DNA of 64,000 bases from NCBI GenBank assembly GCA_000961765.1, contig LADT01000009.1, positions 1-64,000 of the forward strand. Direction: 5' to 3'. The stretch is from Clostridiaceae bacterium BRH_c20a (GTDB lineage: Bacteria; Bacillota; Peptococcia; Peptococcales; BICA1-8). Positions 18,660 to 30,220 of the stretch are shown piece after piece. The translations under genes and the position numbers were made by a program. The stretch's first letter is position 1, and the number at the start of each line of letters is the position of its first letter. Under the pieces are notes generated by a model, which saw nothing but the letters and a program-made list of their open reading frames with translations, was not told where the DNA came from and made no database searches.

Positions 18660-19589
18660 CTACCGCTGGGCTACTATAGCTACCCAGCCTGCTTCCTCTT
18701 TTATTTCAATTATTTTAAAATTATATCGTTCCAAAGCCTCAAGTACATCTTCTTTTCTCTCATCAATTATTCCAGAGGCAATAAACAAACCCTGTGGCTT
18801 TAACTTTCCCACGACATCTGGTATAAGACGTTTTATAATATCAGCAACAATATTAGCCACAATCAGATCAGCTTTGCCCCAGGCTTTAGCTAAAAGGTCA
18901 CTATGACTTACACTTATAATATTTTGCAGATTATTCAGTTCAACATTACTACAAGCAGCTTCCACTGCTACAGTATCATAATCCAAAGCCTGTACTGATT
19001 TAGCACCCAATAGAGCTGCTGAAATACCTAGAATACCGCTGCCTGTCCCTACATCAAATAACTCCATATCTGGTCTAACATACTCTTCTAATAATTTTAT
19101 GCATAAAGCAGTAGTAGCATGATTTCCAGTACCAAAAGCCATTCCCGGGTCTAGCTCAATCACCAAATCTCCGGGACCTGACTCATAGTTTTCCCAGGAT
19201 GGTTTGATAACTATTTTTTCACCTATTTTTTCCGGCTTAAAATAAGCTTTCCAGGAATTAGCCCAATCCTCTTCCTGAACCTCAGTAACATTAAGTTCTA
19301 TGGAAGCACCTTCCATCCTTACCTTCAGATATTCAAGCTCCTGTTTTAATTCCTCTAGTTTAGCAATTAAAAAGTTATCCATAGGTAAGTAACCTTTTAC
19401 TAATACCTCTTGGCGCTGTAAAATCTCTTGGGAAAACTCATGATCGTCCCATTGCCCCCGCTGAGCATACATAGCAATTAGCTGGGGGTCTTCAATTACT
19501 ACTCCCCCAGCCCCCAGCTCATGAAAAATATTGGCAATACCTTCAATTACACCCTGCCCAGTGGTTATTTTAACCTCTAACCAATCCAT
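18660..19589 (-). CDS. prmA: Ribosomal protein L11 methyltransferase
   Basis: 309 residues. SAM-dependent methylation of L11 at several amino groups. The N-terminal substrate-recognition domain includes VQEEDWANSWKAYFKP. The Rossmann core has LFDVGTGSGILGISAA, with DPGMAFGTGNHATT just before it. ATG start with AGGGAGA. It follows dnaJ by 12 bp, the usual position in the heat-shock gene cluster. Confidence 0.95.
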   Translation of the reverse strand: MDWLEVKITTGQGVIEGIANIFHELGAGGVVIEDPQLIAMYAQRGQWDDHEFSQEILQRQEVLVKGYLPMDNFLIAKLEELKQELEYLKVRMEGASIELNVTEVQEEDWANSWKAYFKPEKIGEKIVIKPSWENYESGPGDLVIELDPGMAFGTGNHATTALCIKLLEEYVRPDMELFDVGTGSGILGISAALLGAKSVQALDYDTVAVEAACSNVELNNLQNIISVSHSDLLAKAWGKADLIVANIVADIIKRLIPDVVGKLKPQGLFIASGIIDERKEDVLEALERYNFKIIEIKEEAGWVAIVAQR

Positions 19590-19601
19590 AATATATCTCC
19601 C

Positions 19602-20732
19602 TTATCCTTTGAATGCATCTTTAACCCGTTCAAAAAAGCCCTTTTCCTTGTTTGCCCCGGTTTCCTCAACCTTATTCTGTTCTTCATTAAATGTACTGTC
19701 CAACTTTTTTAGCAGCTCTTTTTGTTCACTAGTTAAATTTTTGGGAGTAACTATTTTTACTTTAACATGTTGATCGCCAGTACCATAACCTTGGACATTT
19801 TTAATACCTTTACCCTTCAATCGAAATACAGTATCAGTTTGGACACCCTCAGGTACTTTAAATTTAACCTTTCCGTGCAAAGTGGGTATTTCAACTTCCG
19901 CACCCAAAGCAGCTTCCACAAAATTAATTGGCTGTTCATAATAAATGTCATCTTCATGTCGCATAAAGAACTTATGTTTTTTAACAGTAATAAAGATATA
20001 TAAATCCCCTGGAGGTCCCCCTAATTCACCTGCTTCACCTTCTCCACCCATTCGCAAGCGTGATTCAGTATCAACACCAGCAGGAATTTTAATTTGCACC
20101 TTCTTATTTTTCCTTATTTTACCTTTACCGTTACATTCAAGACAAGGTTGCTTTATTACTTTACCTTCCCCTTCACATTCTGGGCAGGTACGAATTGTTT
20201 GGAATTGTCCTAAAGGGGTGCGCTGAGTCTGGGCTACTTGACCTGTACCGCGACACCGAGAACAGGTTTCGGAGCGAGTACCCTTTTTAGCTCCTGAACC
20301 TTCGCATTCAGAGCAGATTTCCCAACGGGGAAGATTTATAGTTTTCTCAGTACCAAAAGCAGCCTCTTCAAACTCAATAGTTAAATCATAACGGAGATCT
20401 GCACCCTTACGGGGACCTTTGCGGGTCTGCCCGCCAAAACCGCCGCCAAAAAACATGTCAAATATGTCCCCAAAGCCTCCAAAGTCCTGCCCGCCAAAAC
20501 CATTTGGATCAAAGCCTGCATGACCTAGCTGATCATACCTAGCCTTTTTATCCGGGTCAGAGAGTATCTCATAAGCCTCCGTCACTTCTTTAAATTTTGA
20601 TTCCGCCTCTTTATCCCCCGGATTAACATCAGGGTGATATTGCCGGGCTAGCTTACGATAAGCCTTTTTTAGATCAGTCTCATTGGCATCTTTTCCAACA
20701 CCTAGTACCTCATAATAATCGCGCTTGGCCAT
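19602..20732 (-). CDS. dnaJ: Chaperone DnaJ
   Basis: 376 residues, type I Hsp40. J domain with the HPD triad (residues about 33-35 in YHPDVNPG), a Gly/Phe-rich linker, four CxxCxGxG zinc repeats ([32 protein letters not shown]), and the C-terminal substrate domain. It delivers clients to DnaK and stimulates its ATPase. AGGAGG upstream of ATG. It is separated from dnaK by 420 bp holding a strong terminator and repeats, so it probably has its own promoter or read-through. Confidence 0.97.
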   Translation of the reverse strand: MAKRDYYEVLGVGKDANETDLKKAYRKLARQYHPDVNPGDKEAESKFKEVTEAYEILSDPDKKARYDQLGHAGFDPNGFGGQDFGGFGDIFDMFFGGGFGGQTRKGPRKGADLRYDLTIEFEEAAFGTEKTINLPRWEICSECEGSGAKKGTRSETCSRCRGTGQVAQTQRTPLGQFQTIRTCPECEGEGKVIKQPCLECNGKGKIRKNKKVQIKIPAGVDTESRLRMGGEGEAGELGGPPGDLYIFITVKKHKFFMRHEDDIYYEQPINFVEAALGAEVEIPTLHGKVKFKVPEGVQTDTVFRLKGKGIKNVQGYGTGDQHVKVKIVTPKNLTSEQKELLKKLDSTFNEEQNKVEETGANKEKGFFERVKDAFKG

Positions 20733-20775
20733 CCCGGTTCACCTCCTCTTAAAAAATTGTCTAAAGGACAATTTT

Positions 20776-20808
20776 TAGTTACTAGTGACTGGTGACTAGT
20801 GACTAGAA
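20776..20808. repeat. ACTAGTG/ACTGGTG heptad repeat
   Basis: About four 7-bp units (ACTAGTG, ACTGGTG) upstream of dnaJ. The same unit recurs at 27827-27872 and near 44755. Confidence 0.75.
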
Positions 20809-20889
20809 ATGCCCAAAACCTAGTTATTGTAACTCATACATTAGTTTTCTTAGAATATCATTGAAAATACCTTATTAACAAACCTCTAA

Positions 20890-20960
20890 TGTCACTACGA
20901 AGGCTTTAGCCTGTGGCAATCTCTTAGGTCGGAGATCGCCACGCTACCCTCGCGATGACA
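20890..20960. repeat. Palindromic intergenic repeat TGTCACTACGAAGG...CGCGATGACA
   Basis: A 71-bp imperfect hairpin: GTGGCAATCTC and GAGATCGCCAC form the inner stem, TGTCACTACGA and CGCGATGACA the outer one. This type (TGTCATTGCGAGGAG...GTGGCAATCTC) is a common dispersed element in Clostridia genomes. No frame. Confidence 0.7.
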
Positions 20961-21045
20961 AGAAGAGATGATATTTCCCTATATTTTTGGTGTTTCCGAA
21001 AGGTGACATGGGTATTTCGTGGTTACAAAACATTTTTAATCATAC

Positions 21046-21084
21046 AAGAAAATTGGGCAGGGCATTTCCCTGCCAATTTTCTTT
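21046..21084 (-). terminator. Strong intrinsic terminator after dnaK
   Basis: AAGAAAATTGGGCAGGG and CCCTGCCAATTTTCTT (21046-21062 and 21068-21083) form a long stem with a small loop, 70 bp after the dnaK stop. It may cut dnaJ expression relative to dnaK. Confidence 0.8.
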
Positions 21085-21152
21085 TGCTATTGTAAACCTG
21101 TATCTTGCTGAGTATCCCAAGAACTAGTTACCAGTCACTAGCCCCTAAGCTG

Positions 21153-22985
<1,833 letters not shown>

Positions 22986-23029
22986 CTATCATTACCTCCT
23001 AATATAAATAAAATTTGTAAATTTTATTT

Positions 23030-23145
23030 GGCCGATAGTCGATAGACAAATATTAATTGACCATCGACTATAGACTATAGACTAGACTATAGACCATAGA
23101 CCATAGACCATAGACTTACTTTTAAATTGACCATCGACCACGCCT
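23030..23145. repeat. CTATAGA/CCATAGA heptad repeats
   Basis: Repeated ACTATAG and ACCATAG units, flanked by two ATTGACCATCGAC copies, between grpE and dnaK. CCATAGA is the reverse complement of the CTATGGT repeat at position 1. No gene is seen. Confidence 0.8.
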
Positions 23146-23157
23146 TATTTATTTTCC

Positions 23158-23730
23158 TTAATTCTTTGCTACCTTAACCATACTAGGGCGAAGCACTTTA
23201 TCCTTAAACATATATCCACAACGAAGCTCTTCTATGATAGCATTATCGGGAACTGATTCGTCTTCAGTGTGCATTACAGCCTCGTGTTTTTGTGGATCAA
23301 ATGTTTGGCCAATAGTATTAATTGGCTCCAAGCCAGCCTGAGATAAAAGTTGAATCAACTGCTTATATACCATTTCCATACCAGCGAGAAACCTTTTTAC
23401 ATCTTCACTTGGGTCTTTGACCTCTAAAGCCCTTTGGAAATTATCAAGAACTAGCAATAGCTCAGAGACTAAATTACTATTTGCATATTTAGCCAGCTCT
23501 TCTTTTTCTATCCTGGTCCTTTTTCTGAAATTATCAAAGTCAGCAGCAATTCGCATTAAACGCTGATTAAGATCTGCGGCTTGCTCTCGAAGCTGTTCTA
23601 CTTCACTTAGATCCTCTTGGCAATCAACTGCTAGACCTTCATTTTCACTTTCTAAATTTCGCGATTCATCAACTTCCTGTTCTAAAATATCTGAATCTCT
23701 TTCTGCTTTTTCCGTCAATTTCGTCACCAC
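23158..23730 (-). CDS. grpE: Nucleotide exchange factor GrpE
   Basis: 190 residues. An acidic N-terminus is followed by a long coiled coil (about 40-90, around QRLMRIAADFDNFRKRTR) and a C-terminal beta domain with PSMVKVAKN at the end. It releases ADP from DnaK. Starts at one of two adjacent GTG codons after AGGTGG. It lies 10 bp after the chaperonin gene, so the two are certainly cotranscribed. Confidence 0.95.
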   Translation of the reverse strand: MVTKLTEKAERDSDILEQEVDESRNLESENEGLAVDCQEDLSEVEQLREQAADLNQRLMRIAADFDNFRKRTRIEKEELAKYANSNLVSELLLVLDNFQRALEVKDPSEDVKRFLAGMEMVYKQLIQLLSQAGLEPINTIGQTFDPQKHEAVMHTEDESVPDNAIIEELRCGYMFKDKVLRPSMVKVAKN

Positions 23731-23740
23731 CTATAAATCT

Positions 23741-25306
23741 TTATTTATCATCTTTCAAATCAGACTGGGCAGCAGTTTCTTTTTTACGAATGATTGTATC
23801 AATGCGCAAAATAGCTTCTGCAACTTCACCAGCAGCTTTTAAAGCATATATCTTAACCAGGGTCGGGTCAACAACACCAAGCTCAAGCATATCAGTCACA
23901 TCTCCGGAATCACAATTAGTTCCTAAGGAGAATTTATGTTGTTCAACCTGAGCTTGAGTAACATCCCCCAATTTCTCCAATGGGTTAAAACCGGCATTAG
24001 CAACAATTTGGAGAAAGGGCCGCTGTAAAGCAGCGGTGACACAGTTAATCCCAAAGGCTGCCATACCTCGCAAATCTTTCTTTAATTCATCAACTTCTCT
24101 GGCCACCTGAAGTTCCAAGGAACCCCCGCCAGGAACTATCCCTCCTTTTATAGCTGCCTGAATAGCAGATGCAGCATCTTTGGCAATTCGCTCCCTTTCA
24201 CCCACTATTTCCTGAGTAGAAGCACTTACTAAAACTGTTGCCATCGGCTTAGCCCGACCACCTAAAACCCGAATATGTTCTAATTTTTCATTTTCATAAA
24301 CCCCAGTTGCCATACCTAAGAAATTGGCTATTTCCTCAGTAGATTTTTTTAAGCCAGTTCTTTTAATCATCCGGGCACCGGTATGCTCAGCTGCATTACG
24401 CAGTTCTTTATTGGCTACTCTTTGAGCAACTATAAGCCCCGCATCAGCCAAAATCTCCTCAGCTAAATCATCTACACCCCGGTCTACTAAAACTACATTT
24501 ACCCCCAGACTAATTATTTTAAGCAAATTTGTCTTAAATTCTTCCCTAATCTCAAGATATCGTGCAAAACCAGATTCTGTAGCTAAAGCTTCATCATCCA
24601 TTTCCTCTGGCTCTAGAGCATCATCGATCACTAGAATTTTTACTTCACCTGAGATCTCTCTAGGCATCTGTTTATTAATTCGTTCTTTATTAATCAAGAC
24701 TCCTAAGAAAACTTCATTTTCTGCCCCTTCTATTGCCTTAATGATATCTGAAAGCTTAAGATTAGAATCTGCAAGCTTTTCTTGACCAATAATTTGAGCA
24801 GCCTTGACAACCAACTGGGCAATATCCTCATGCTCACGACCCGCAATCATAGCTATATTATGTAGCAGTGGATCATCTAGACCCTTTAGTACTTGGCTCT
24901 TTTCTTGAATACCACAAATAGCAGCCTTTACTCCCTTACGCAATCCTTCAATTACCCGTGCAACAGGTACCCCTTGTGCAACTTGATTGAAGCCTTCCGT
25001 AACCATTTCTCCGGCCATTAATGTGGCAGTGGTAGTTCCATCACCAATTTCTTGCTGTTGGGCCTTGGCGATATTTATCATCATCCTAGCTGCCGGGTGG
25101 TTTACTTCCATTAAGTTTAGAATTGTTACCCCATCATTAGTTATTACTACATCCCCAAACTGATCAACAAGCATAGTATCGAGACCTTTAGGTCCAATTG
25201 TCCCTTGGACTGCTCCCGCAATAGCCCGGACGGCATTAACGTTAGTTTCTAAAGCACTATGCTTTGTATCGACTTCGGAGTTTGTGATTATACTTTTTAC
25301 ATTCAA
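23741..25306 (-). CDS. Group III (archaeal-type, thermosome-like) chaperonin
   Basis: 521 residues of the TCP-1/thermosome fold, not Gro[11 protein letters not shown] is at 36-43, ITNDGVTIL at 55-63, the ATPase loop GDGTTTAT at 88-95, [18 protein letters not shown] in the middle and [12 protein letters not shown] in the C-terminal equatorial half. Group III chaperonins are archaeal-like chaperonins found in some bacteria, described from Carboxydothermus, where they also lie in the dnaK operon; they work without a GroES lid. The C-terminus lacks the GGM tail of GroEL. TTG start after AGGAGGG. Between hrcA and grpE, hence under the CIRCE upstream of hrcA. Confidence 0.92.
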   Translation of the reverse strand: MNVKSIITNSEVDTKHSALETNVNAVRAIAGAVQGTIGPKGLDTMLVDQFGDVVITNDGVTILNLMEVNHPAARMMINIAKAQQQEIGDGTTTATLMAGEMVTEGFNQVAQGVPVARVIEGLRKGVKAAICGIQEKSQVLKGLDDPLLHNIAMIAGREHEDIAQLVVKAAQIIGQEKLADSNLKLSDIIKAIEGAENEVFLGVLINKERINKQMPREISGEVKILVIDDALEPEEMDDEALATESGFARYLEIREEFKTNLLKIISLGVNVVLVDRGVDDLAEEILADAGLIVAQRVANKELRNAAEHTGARMIKRTGLKKSTEEIANFLGMATGVYENEKLEHIRVLGGRAKPMATVLVSASTQEIVGERERIAKDAASAIQAAIKGGIVPGGGSLELQVAREVDELKKDLRGMAAFGINCVTAALQRPFLQIVANAGFNPLEKLGDVTQAQVEQHKFSLGTNCDSGDVTDMLELGVVDPTLVKIYALKAAGEVAEAILRIDTIIRKKETAAQSDLKDDK

Positions 25307-25332
25307 ATTGGTCCCTCCTAGTGTCCCTATCT

Positions 25333-25522
25333 GGACAGGTTAAGGTTAAGGCTAAGGTTAAGGTTAAGGTTAAGGTAAAAATAGGATTAATACTAAGATT
25401 GAAGATTCCGCTTCGCTAGACGAAGAAATAATAATCAAACTAAATTTTACAATAGTGAAATCTATGTCACTAGTTATTTTACTCAACCTTAGCCTAGCGA
25501 AGCGAAGCCTTAACCTAGGGTT
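25333..25522. repeat. ~190-bp AGGTTAAGG-bounded dispersed element, reverse orientation
   Basis: Starts GGACAGGTTAAGG with six or so (GGTTAA) units and ends CCTTAACCTAGGG. Its reverse complement follows 30035-30219 along nearly its full length, including TTCGTCTAGC and AAATAACTAGTGA blocks. It fills the gap between the chaperonin and hrcA. No frame is seen. Confidence 0.8.
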
Positions 25523-25556
25523 TAATGGGTCGAAGCCCCTTAATATATATTTCCAA

Positions 25557-26582
25557 TTATAATCTTTTTAATGAGATAGAAAGATTTTCCGTTAAAAATT
25601 CCAAGATAGACATAGCTTGAGCATACTGCATCCGGGTTGGTCCTAAAAGACCAATTGTTCCAAAAGTTTTTCCATCAAGCTTATAGGTTGCAGTGATTAT
25701 ACTGCACTCTTTAATGCTATCGTGTTTATTTTCGGTACCTATTCTAACCTGGATACCCCCTTCTCCTTCGTCCTTTAGCATACTAGAAACTACATCCTCA
25801 TTTTCTAAAAGTTCCAGAATGTTTTTGACCTTGGAAATATCCTTAAATTCCGGCTGATTCAAAATATTTAATGCGCCAGCAAGATATACCTTATCTTCTG
25901 CCTCATCACATAAAAGGGAATCCAAGAACTCTAACGCTAAAGAAAATACTTTATGCTGTCCTAAAAGCTGGGACTGTACCGCTTTTAAAATAATTTTATC
26001 CCAGTCCTTTACCGCTATACCTTTAAACTTTTCATTTAACACAGCAGAAACAATCTCTAAATCTGTTTTTGTTACCGCTTCGGGAATATCTATTATTCTA
26101 TTCTCTATTCTGCCTCCATTAGTTACAATAATAATCAAAGCTTTTCCCGGTTCTACCTGCATTAACTGAATAAGCTGGAGGGTACTCTTACCAAATTGAG
26201 GGGCTACTACTAAAGAAGTATAACTAGTCATAGACGACAATATCTTCAGGGATAACTGTATCAGCTCTTCTATCTGCTTCATTTTCGTTTGGTAGCTTTG
26301 CTCAATAAGAACTTTAGCCTCTTTGGCCAGAACATTCCTTTCCATTATGCAGTCTACATAATAACGATAGCCCGCATCAGAAGGTACCCTTCCAGCTGAA
26401 GTATGGGGCTGTTCAATAAATCCCAACTCTTCCAAATCAGCCATCTCATTTCTAACAGTTGCAGGACTGACTCCTAAATTATATTTACGGGCGATTGTTC
26501 TGGAACCAACGGGCTCAGCGGTAGCAATATAGTCTATTATTATAGCCTCCAATACCTTGCGCTTACGAGCATCTAATTCCAC
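25557..26582 (-). CDS. hrcA: Heat-inducible transcription repressor HrcA
   Basis: 341 residues. N-terminal winged helix (RKRKVLEAIIIDYIATAEPVG ... SPATVRNEMADLEELGFI) and a C-terminal GAF-like dimerisation region. HrcA binds CIRCE and, folded by a chaperonin, represses heat-shock operons. The GTG at 26582 has AAAGGAG 8 nt upstream; a GTG three codons earlier lies inside the ribosome site and is rejected. First gene of hrcA-chaperonin-grpE-dnaK-dnaJ. Since no groEL is in this window, the thermosome-like protein may be the feedback partner here. Confidence 0.95.
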   Translation of the reverse strand: MELDARKRKVLEAIIIDYIATAEPVGSRTIARKYNLGVSPATVRNEMADLEELGFIEQPHTSAGRVPSDAGYRYYVDCIMERNVLAKEAKVLIEQSYQTKMKQIEELIQLSLKILSSMTSYTSLVVAPQFGKSTLQLIQLMQVEPGKALIIIVTNGGRIENRIIDIPEAVTKTDLEIVSAVLNEKFKGIAVKDWDKIILKAVQSQLLGQHKVFSLALEFLDSLLCDEAEDKVYLAGALNILNQPEFKDISKVKNILELLENEDVVSSMLKDEGEGGIQVRIGTENKHDSIKECSIITATYKLDGKTFGTIGLLGPTRMQYAQAMSILEFLTENLSISLKRL

Positions 26583-26598
26583 AGGAATCACTCCTTTG

Positions 26599-26625
26599 TT
26601 AGCACTCTCCTTAGTTGAGTGCTAA
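26599..26625 (-). promoter_or_regulatory. CIRCE operator
   Basis: TTAGCACTC (26599-26607), 9-nt spacer, GAGTGCTAA (26617-26625): a perfect CIRCE, the HrcA binding site, 16 bp upstream of the hrcA start. Confidence 0.97.
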
Positions 26626-26636
26626 TATCTAATTAA

Positions 26637-26666
26637 AAAATATCACTTTTTCCCCTAGTTTGTCAA
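26637..26666 (-). promoter_or_regulatory. Sigma-A type promoter of the heat-shock operon
   Basis: On the minus strand TTGACA (26666-26661), 18-nt spacer, TATTTT (26642-26637), directly upstream of CIRCE. The -35 overlaps the hemW stop codon. Confidence 0.6.
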
Positions 26667-27811
26667 TTGTCATATAGGAATTCTTCAAATACTAGGTTAC
26701 CCAAATAGAGTCCCAAATGTGTTAGCTTTATATAACCATTATTTAACTCTATTAATCCTTTAGATAAGCATTTTTTTATTGCTCTAGGAAAAACACTGCG
26801 GGCATCCTGGCCAAAGCGGCAATAAAAATCATTCAGGTTAACTCCTTCAAGTAGCCGTAATCCCATAAACATAGTTTCTGACATCAAGGTAGGTAAAGTT
26901 AATTCTTCGCTGATACTAGGGGGGTTATCGCCTTTTTCTAACATACTAATATACGAGGATAACACTCCTAAATTTTCTACTCTATGTGGCGGTAAGAAAG
27001 AGTGGGCACCAGGGCCTAGCCCCAGATAAGGTTTAGTATGCCAATAAATTCTATTGTGACGGCATTCATAGCCCAGTTTAGCAAAATTAGCTACCTCATA
27101 GTGCCTAAACCCGTTCTTTCCTAAATAACTGTCGGCTAGTTTATACATATTTAGCGCCAGCTCATCATCAAACTCCTGCAATGCTCCTTCTTCCATCTGT
27201 TGTCCAAAGGGTGTGCCTCTTTCTATTTTAAGCTGATAGGAGGAGATGTGTTCCAAATTTAACTCTAGAGCCTTTATTAGTGTTCTTTCCCAATCCTTGA
27301 GGTCTTGACCCGGTAATCCATACATTAAATCAAAATTAACATTAGTAAACCCTACTTCTCGAGCCAAGGCATAGCTTGCATATATATCTTCAGGTGAATG
27401 TACCCTTCCTAGCTTTTTTAACATTTCCTTATTAAATGATTGTACCCCAAAGGAAAGTCTATTTACTCCTGCCTCAAATAAATGCCGAAGCTTTTCTTTA
27501 TTAACAGTTCCCGGATTTGCTTCGACGCTAATTTCCGCTCCTTGATCTATTGGGAAATTAGCCTGAATAAATTCAAGCAATTGAACAAGAAGCCCACTTG
27601 ACAGACAAGTGGGCGTTCCTCCGCCAAAAAAAATACTTTTTAAGTTGACTTCTAAATCCAGCTTTTTTTTATTTAGAAGAGCTTCCTTTTTTAAAGCCTC
27701 TATATATCTATGCTGTAGCTCATCGGTGCATCCAGTGAAACTTAAAAAATCGCAATAGTTGCATTTGACCTTACAAAAAGGGATATGCACGTAAAGGGCT
27801 TCTACCTTCAT
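26663..27811 (-). CDS. hemW: HemW-like radical SAM protein
   Basis: 382 residues. The radical SAM motif is CKVKCNYCDF near residues 13-22. The protein resembles coproporphyrinogen III oxidase HemN but begins without the HemN N-terminal extension and has the HemW-type C-terminal domain. HemW is considered a heme chaperone. ATG start after AAGGAGA. Located between lepA and hrcA as in most Firmicutes. Confidence 0.93.
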   Translation of the reverse strand: MKVEALYVHIPFCKVKCNYCDFLSFTGCTDELQHRYIEALKKEALLNKKKLDLEVNLKSIFFGGGTPTCLSSGLLVQLLEFIQANFPIDQGAEISVEANPGTVNKEKLRHLFEAGVNRLSFGVQSFNKEMLKKLGRVHSPEDIYASYALAREVGFTNVNFDLMYGLPGQDLKDWERTLIKALELNLEHISSYQLKIERGTPFGQQMEEGALQEFDDELALNMYKLADSYLGKNGFRHYEVANFAKLGYECRHNRIYWHTKPYLGLGPGAHSFLPPHRVENLGVLSSYISMLEKGDNPPSISEELTLPTLMSETMFMGLRLLEGVNLNDFYCRFGQDARSVFPRAIKKCLSKGLIELNNGYIKLTHLGLYLGNLVFEEFLYDN

Positions 27812-27826
27812 CTCTTGTCTCCTTGA

Positions 27827-27912
27827 ATAGTGACTAGTGACTGGTGACTGGTGACTAGTGGCTAGTTATAGTATTCGGGCCCAGGGCCCAGTGCCCAGTG
27901 CTCAGTGCCCAG
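27827..27912. repeat. Heptad repeats ACTAGTG/ACTGGTG and CAGTGCC
   Basis: Five or six 7-bp GTGACT(A/G)-type units, then four CAGTGCC/CAGTGCT units. Both words occur at other loci (20776; 47205; 54035). It begins 16 bp upstream of hemW. Confidence 0.85.
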
Positions 27913-27915
27913 AAT

Positions 27916-28024
27916 AGTCCCTAAAGGGACAGGTTAAAGTCGAGGTTAATGTTAAGCAGGTGTTTTTTTTGATGTTGATTTTACTCAACCTTAGCCTAGC
28001 GAAGCGAAACCTTAACCTAGGGTT
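27916..28024. repeat. ~100-bp AGGTTAAGG-bounded dispersed element
   Basis: Begins AGTCCCTAAAGGGACAGG and ends AGCGAAGCGAAACCTTAACC followed by TAGGG. It matches the reverse complement of 9598-9700. An 8-bp CTGTAGCA repeat follows at 28026-28050. The gap between hemW and lepA holds nothing else that I can identify. Confidence 0.75.
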
Positions 28025-28108
28025 TATTCTGTAGCACTGTAGCACTGTAGAACGGACATTCTGTATAGCCCATGAGCTTTAGCACGCCTTGATGAATAAT
28101 TCATAGAA

Positions 28109-29908
28109 TTATTCATCAAGGCTCAATACTGCCATAAACGCTTCCTGGGGTATTTCCACATTACCCACCTGTTTCATCCGCTTTTTACCTTCTTTTTGTT
28201 TTTCTAACAGTTTACGTTTCCGGCTGATGTCACCGCCGTAGCACTTATCAATAACGTTTTTCCTCATTGCCTTTACACTTTCCCGGGCGATAACTTTAGA
28301 GCCAATGGCTGCCTGGATAGGGACCTCAAACATCTGACGGGGGATTATGCTCCGCAGCTTAACTACCAAAGCTCGACCCCGAAGATAAGCTTTATCCTTG
28401 TGGACAATACAAGACAAGGCATCGACTGGTTCATTATTAACTAGAATATCCAGTTTAACCAAGCTAGACTCTTTATAGCCCTTAAGTTCATAATCTAGTG
28501 AAGCATAACCTTTAGTCCTCGTTTTAAGCTGGTCAAAAAAATCAAAAACAATTTCACTTAAAGGTAATTCATATTTTAACATAACCCTGGTCTCAGAAAG
28601 ATACTCCATATTGGTAAAGGTACCTCTTCTTTCCTGTGAAAGTTCCATAACCGCGCCGACAAAATCAGAAGGTACCATCATGGAGGCTTCTACAATGGGC
28701 TCCTCCAAAGTTTCTATGGTTTGGACAGCGGGGAGATTAGCTGGATTATCAATCATTAAGATTTCCCCATTGGTTTTAACCACCCGATAGATAACACTAG
28801 GTGCTGTTGTTATCATATTTAGATCATATTCCCGCTCTAAGCGTTCCTGGATTATTTCCATATGCAAAAGTCCTAAAAAACCGCACCGAAAGCCAAAGCC
28901 TAAGGCCGTAGATGTCTCCGGTTCATAAAGTAGAGAAGCATCATTAAGTTTAAGCTTATCCAAAGCATCTCTTAGATCAGTGTATTGATTATTCTCAACA
29001 GGATATAAGCCGCAAAAAACCATCGGAGTTGCTTTACGGTAACCAACCAGTGGCTCTAAAGCAGGGTTCTCAGCACTGGTTATAGTATCTCCCGCCTGAG
29101 TATCCTTAACATTTTTAATACTGGCAGCCACAAATCCTACTTCACCAGGGCTTAGCTCGTCAACTAAAGTCATAGCTGGTGCAAAAACACCAACCTCATT
29201 TACTTCAAAGATTTTTCCAGTAGACATTATCTTAATTTTCATACCCTTTTTCAGGCTTCCTTGAACAATTCTAACATAAGAAATTGCTCCTCTATAGGGG
29301 TCATAGTGGGAATCAAAAATCAAAGCTTGGAGAGGCTCTTCTATTTCCCCTTCAGGTGCAGGAACTTTTTTAACAATAGCTTCTAGAATTTCTGGAATGC
29401 CGATACCTTCTTTAGCAGAACAAAGAATCGCCTCGCTAGCGTCCAAACCGATAATATCTTCTATTTCCTTTTTAACTCTCTCGGGTTCAGCACTTGGTAA
29501 GTCAATTTTATTAATGACTGGTATTATCTCTAAATTATGATCCAACGCTAGATAAACATTAGCTAAAGTTTGGGCTTCAATACCTTGAGCAGCATCCACA
29601 ACAAGGATGGCCCCTTCGCAGGCTGCCAAGCTCCGTGATACCTCATAGGTAAAATCAACATGACCTGGAGTATCAATTAAATTAAGAACATATTCCTTTC
29701 CATCACTAGCCTTATACTTCAACCTTACTGCCTGTAGCTTAATTGTTATACCTCGTTCCCGTTCTAGGGCCATAGTGTCTAGAACCTGCTCAACCATCTC
29801 TCTCTTGGTTAGTGCACCGGTATATTCTAAAATTCTATCTGCCAAGGTAGATTTACCATGGTCAATATGGGCAATAATGCAAAAATTCCTTACTCTTTCT
29901 TGCTTCAC
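28109..29908 (-). CDS. lepA: Elongation factor 4 (LepA)
   Basis: 599 residues. Translational GTPase; back-translocation and initiation roles have been proposed. G1 is in [10 protein letters not shown] (13-22), G3 in DTPGHVDF, and G4 NKID. The unique LepA C-terminal domain ([21 protein letters not shown]-like segment near 540) is present. GTG start after GGAGGGG. Order lepA-hemW-hrcA is typical. Confidence 0.97.
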   Translation of the reverse strand: MKQERVRNFCIIAHIDHGKSTLADRILEYTGALTKREMVEQVLDTMALERERGITIKLQAVRLKYKASDGKEYVLNLIDTPGHVDFTYEVSRSLAACEGAILVVDAAQGIEAQTLANVYLALDHNLEIIPVINKIDLPSAEPERVKKEIEDIIGLDASEAILCSAKEGIGIPEILEAIVKKVPAPEGEIEEPLQALIFDSHYDPYRGAISYVRIVQGSLKKGMKIKIMSTGKIFEVNEVGVFAPAMTLVDELSPGEVGFVAASIKNVKDTQAGDTITSAENPALEPLVGYRKATPMVFCGLYPVENNQYTDLRDALDKLKLNDASLLYEPETSTALGFGFRCGFLGLLHMEIIQERLEREYDLNMITTAPSVIYRVVKTNGEILMIDNPANLPAVQTIETLEEPIVEASMMVPSDFVGAVMELSQERRGTFTNMEYLSETRVMLKYELPLSEIVFDFFDQLKTRTKGYASLDYELKGYKESSLVKLDILVNNEPVDALSCIVHKDKAYLRGRALVVKLRSIIPRQMFEVPIQAAIGSKVIARESVKAMRKNVIDKCYGGDISRKRKLLEKQKEGKKRMKQVGNVEIPQEAFMAVLSLDE

Positions 29909-30034
29909 CTGGGCCCCTCCTTTATTTAAACGAAGCTAAACAACATTAAAATTTATTATAACAAATATGTGCGCTAGTTACCAGCACTCTTATAACTTAA
30001 AGGCTATACTGCACGTCGGTGCTACAGTATACCC

Positions 30035-30219
30035 ATAGGTTAAGGTTTCGCTTCGCTAGGCTAAGGTTGAGAAAATAACTAGTGACTTGAATTTCACTAC
30101 TGTATATTTATCGTTAGATATTATTTCTTCGTCTAGCTAAGCGGAATTTTCAATCTTAGTCTTAATACTATTTATACTTAACCTTAACCTGAGCCTTAAC
30201 CTGTCCCGTTAGGGACATT
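30035..30219. repeat. ~185-bp AGGTTAAGG-bounded dispersed element, forward orientation
   Basis: Begins ATAGGTTAAGGTTTCGC, ends CCTTAACCTGTCCCGTTAGGG. It matches the reverse complement of 25333-25522. The rest of the 312-bp gap between murJ and lepA shows no gene. Confidence 0.8.
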
Positions 30220-30220
30220 G

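Noticed and set aside
23741-25306. GroEL (group I chaperonin)
   Set aside because: The motif set ([25 protein letters not shown]) and the missing GGM tail fit the TCP-1/thermosome type.
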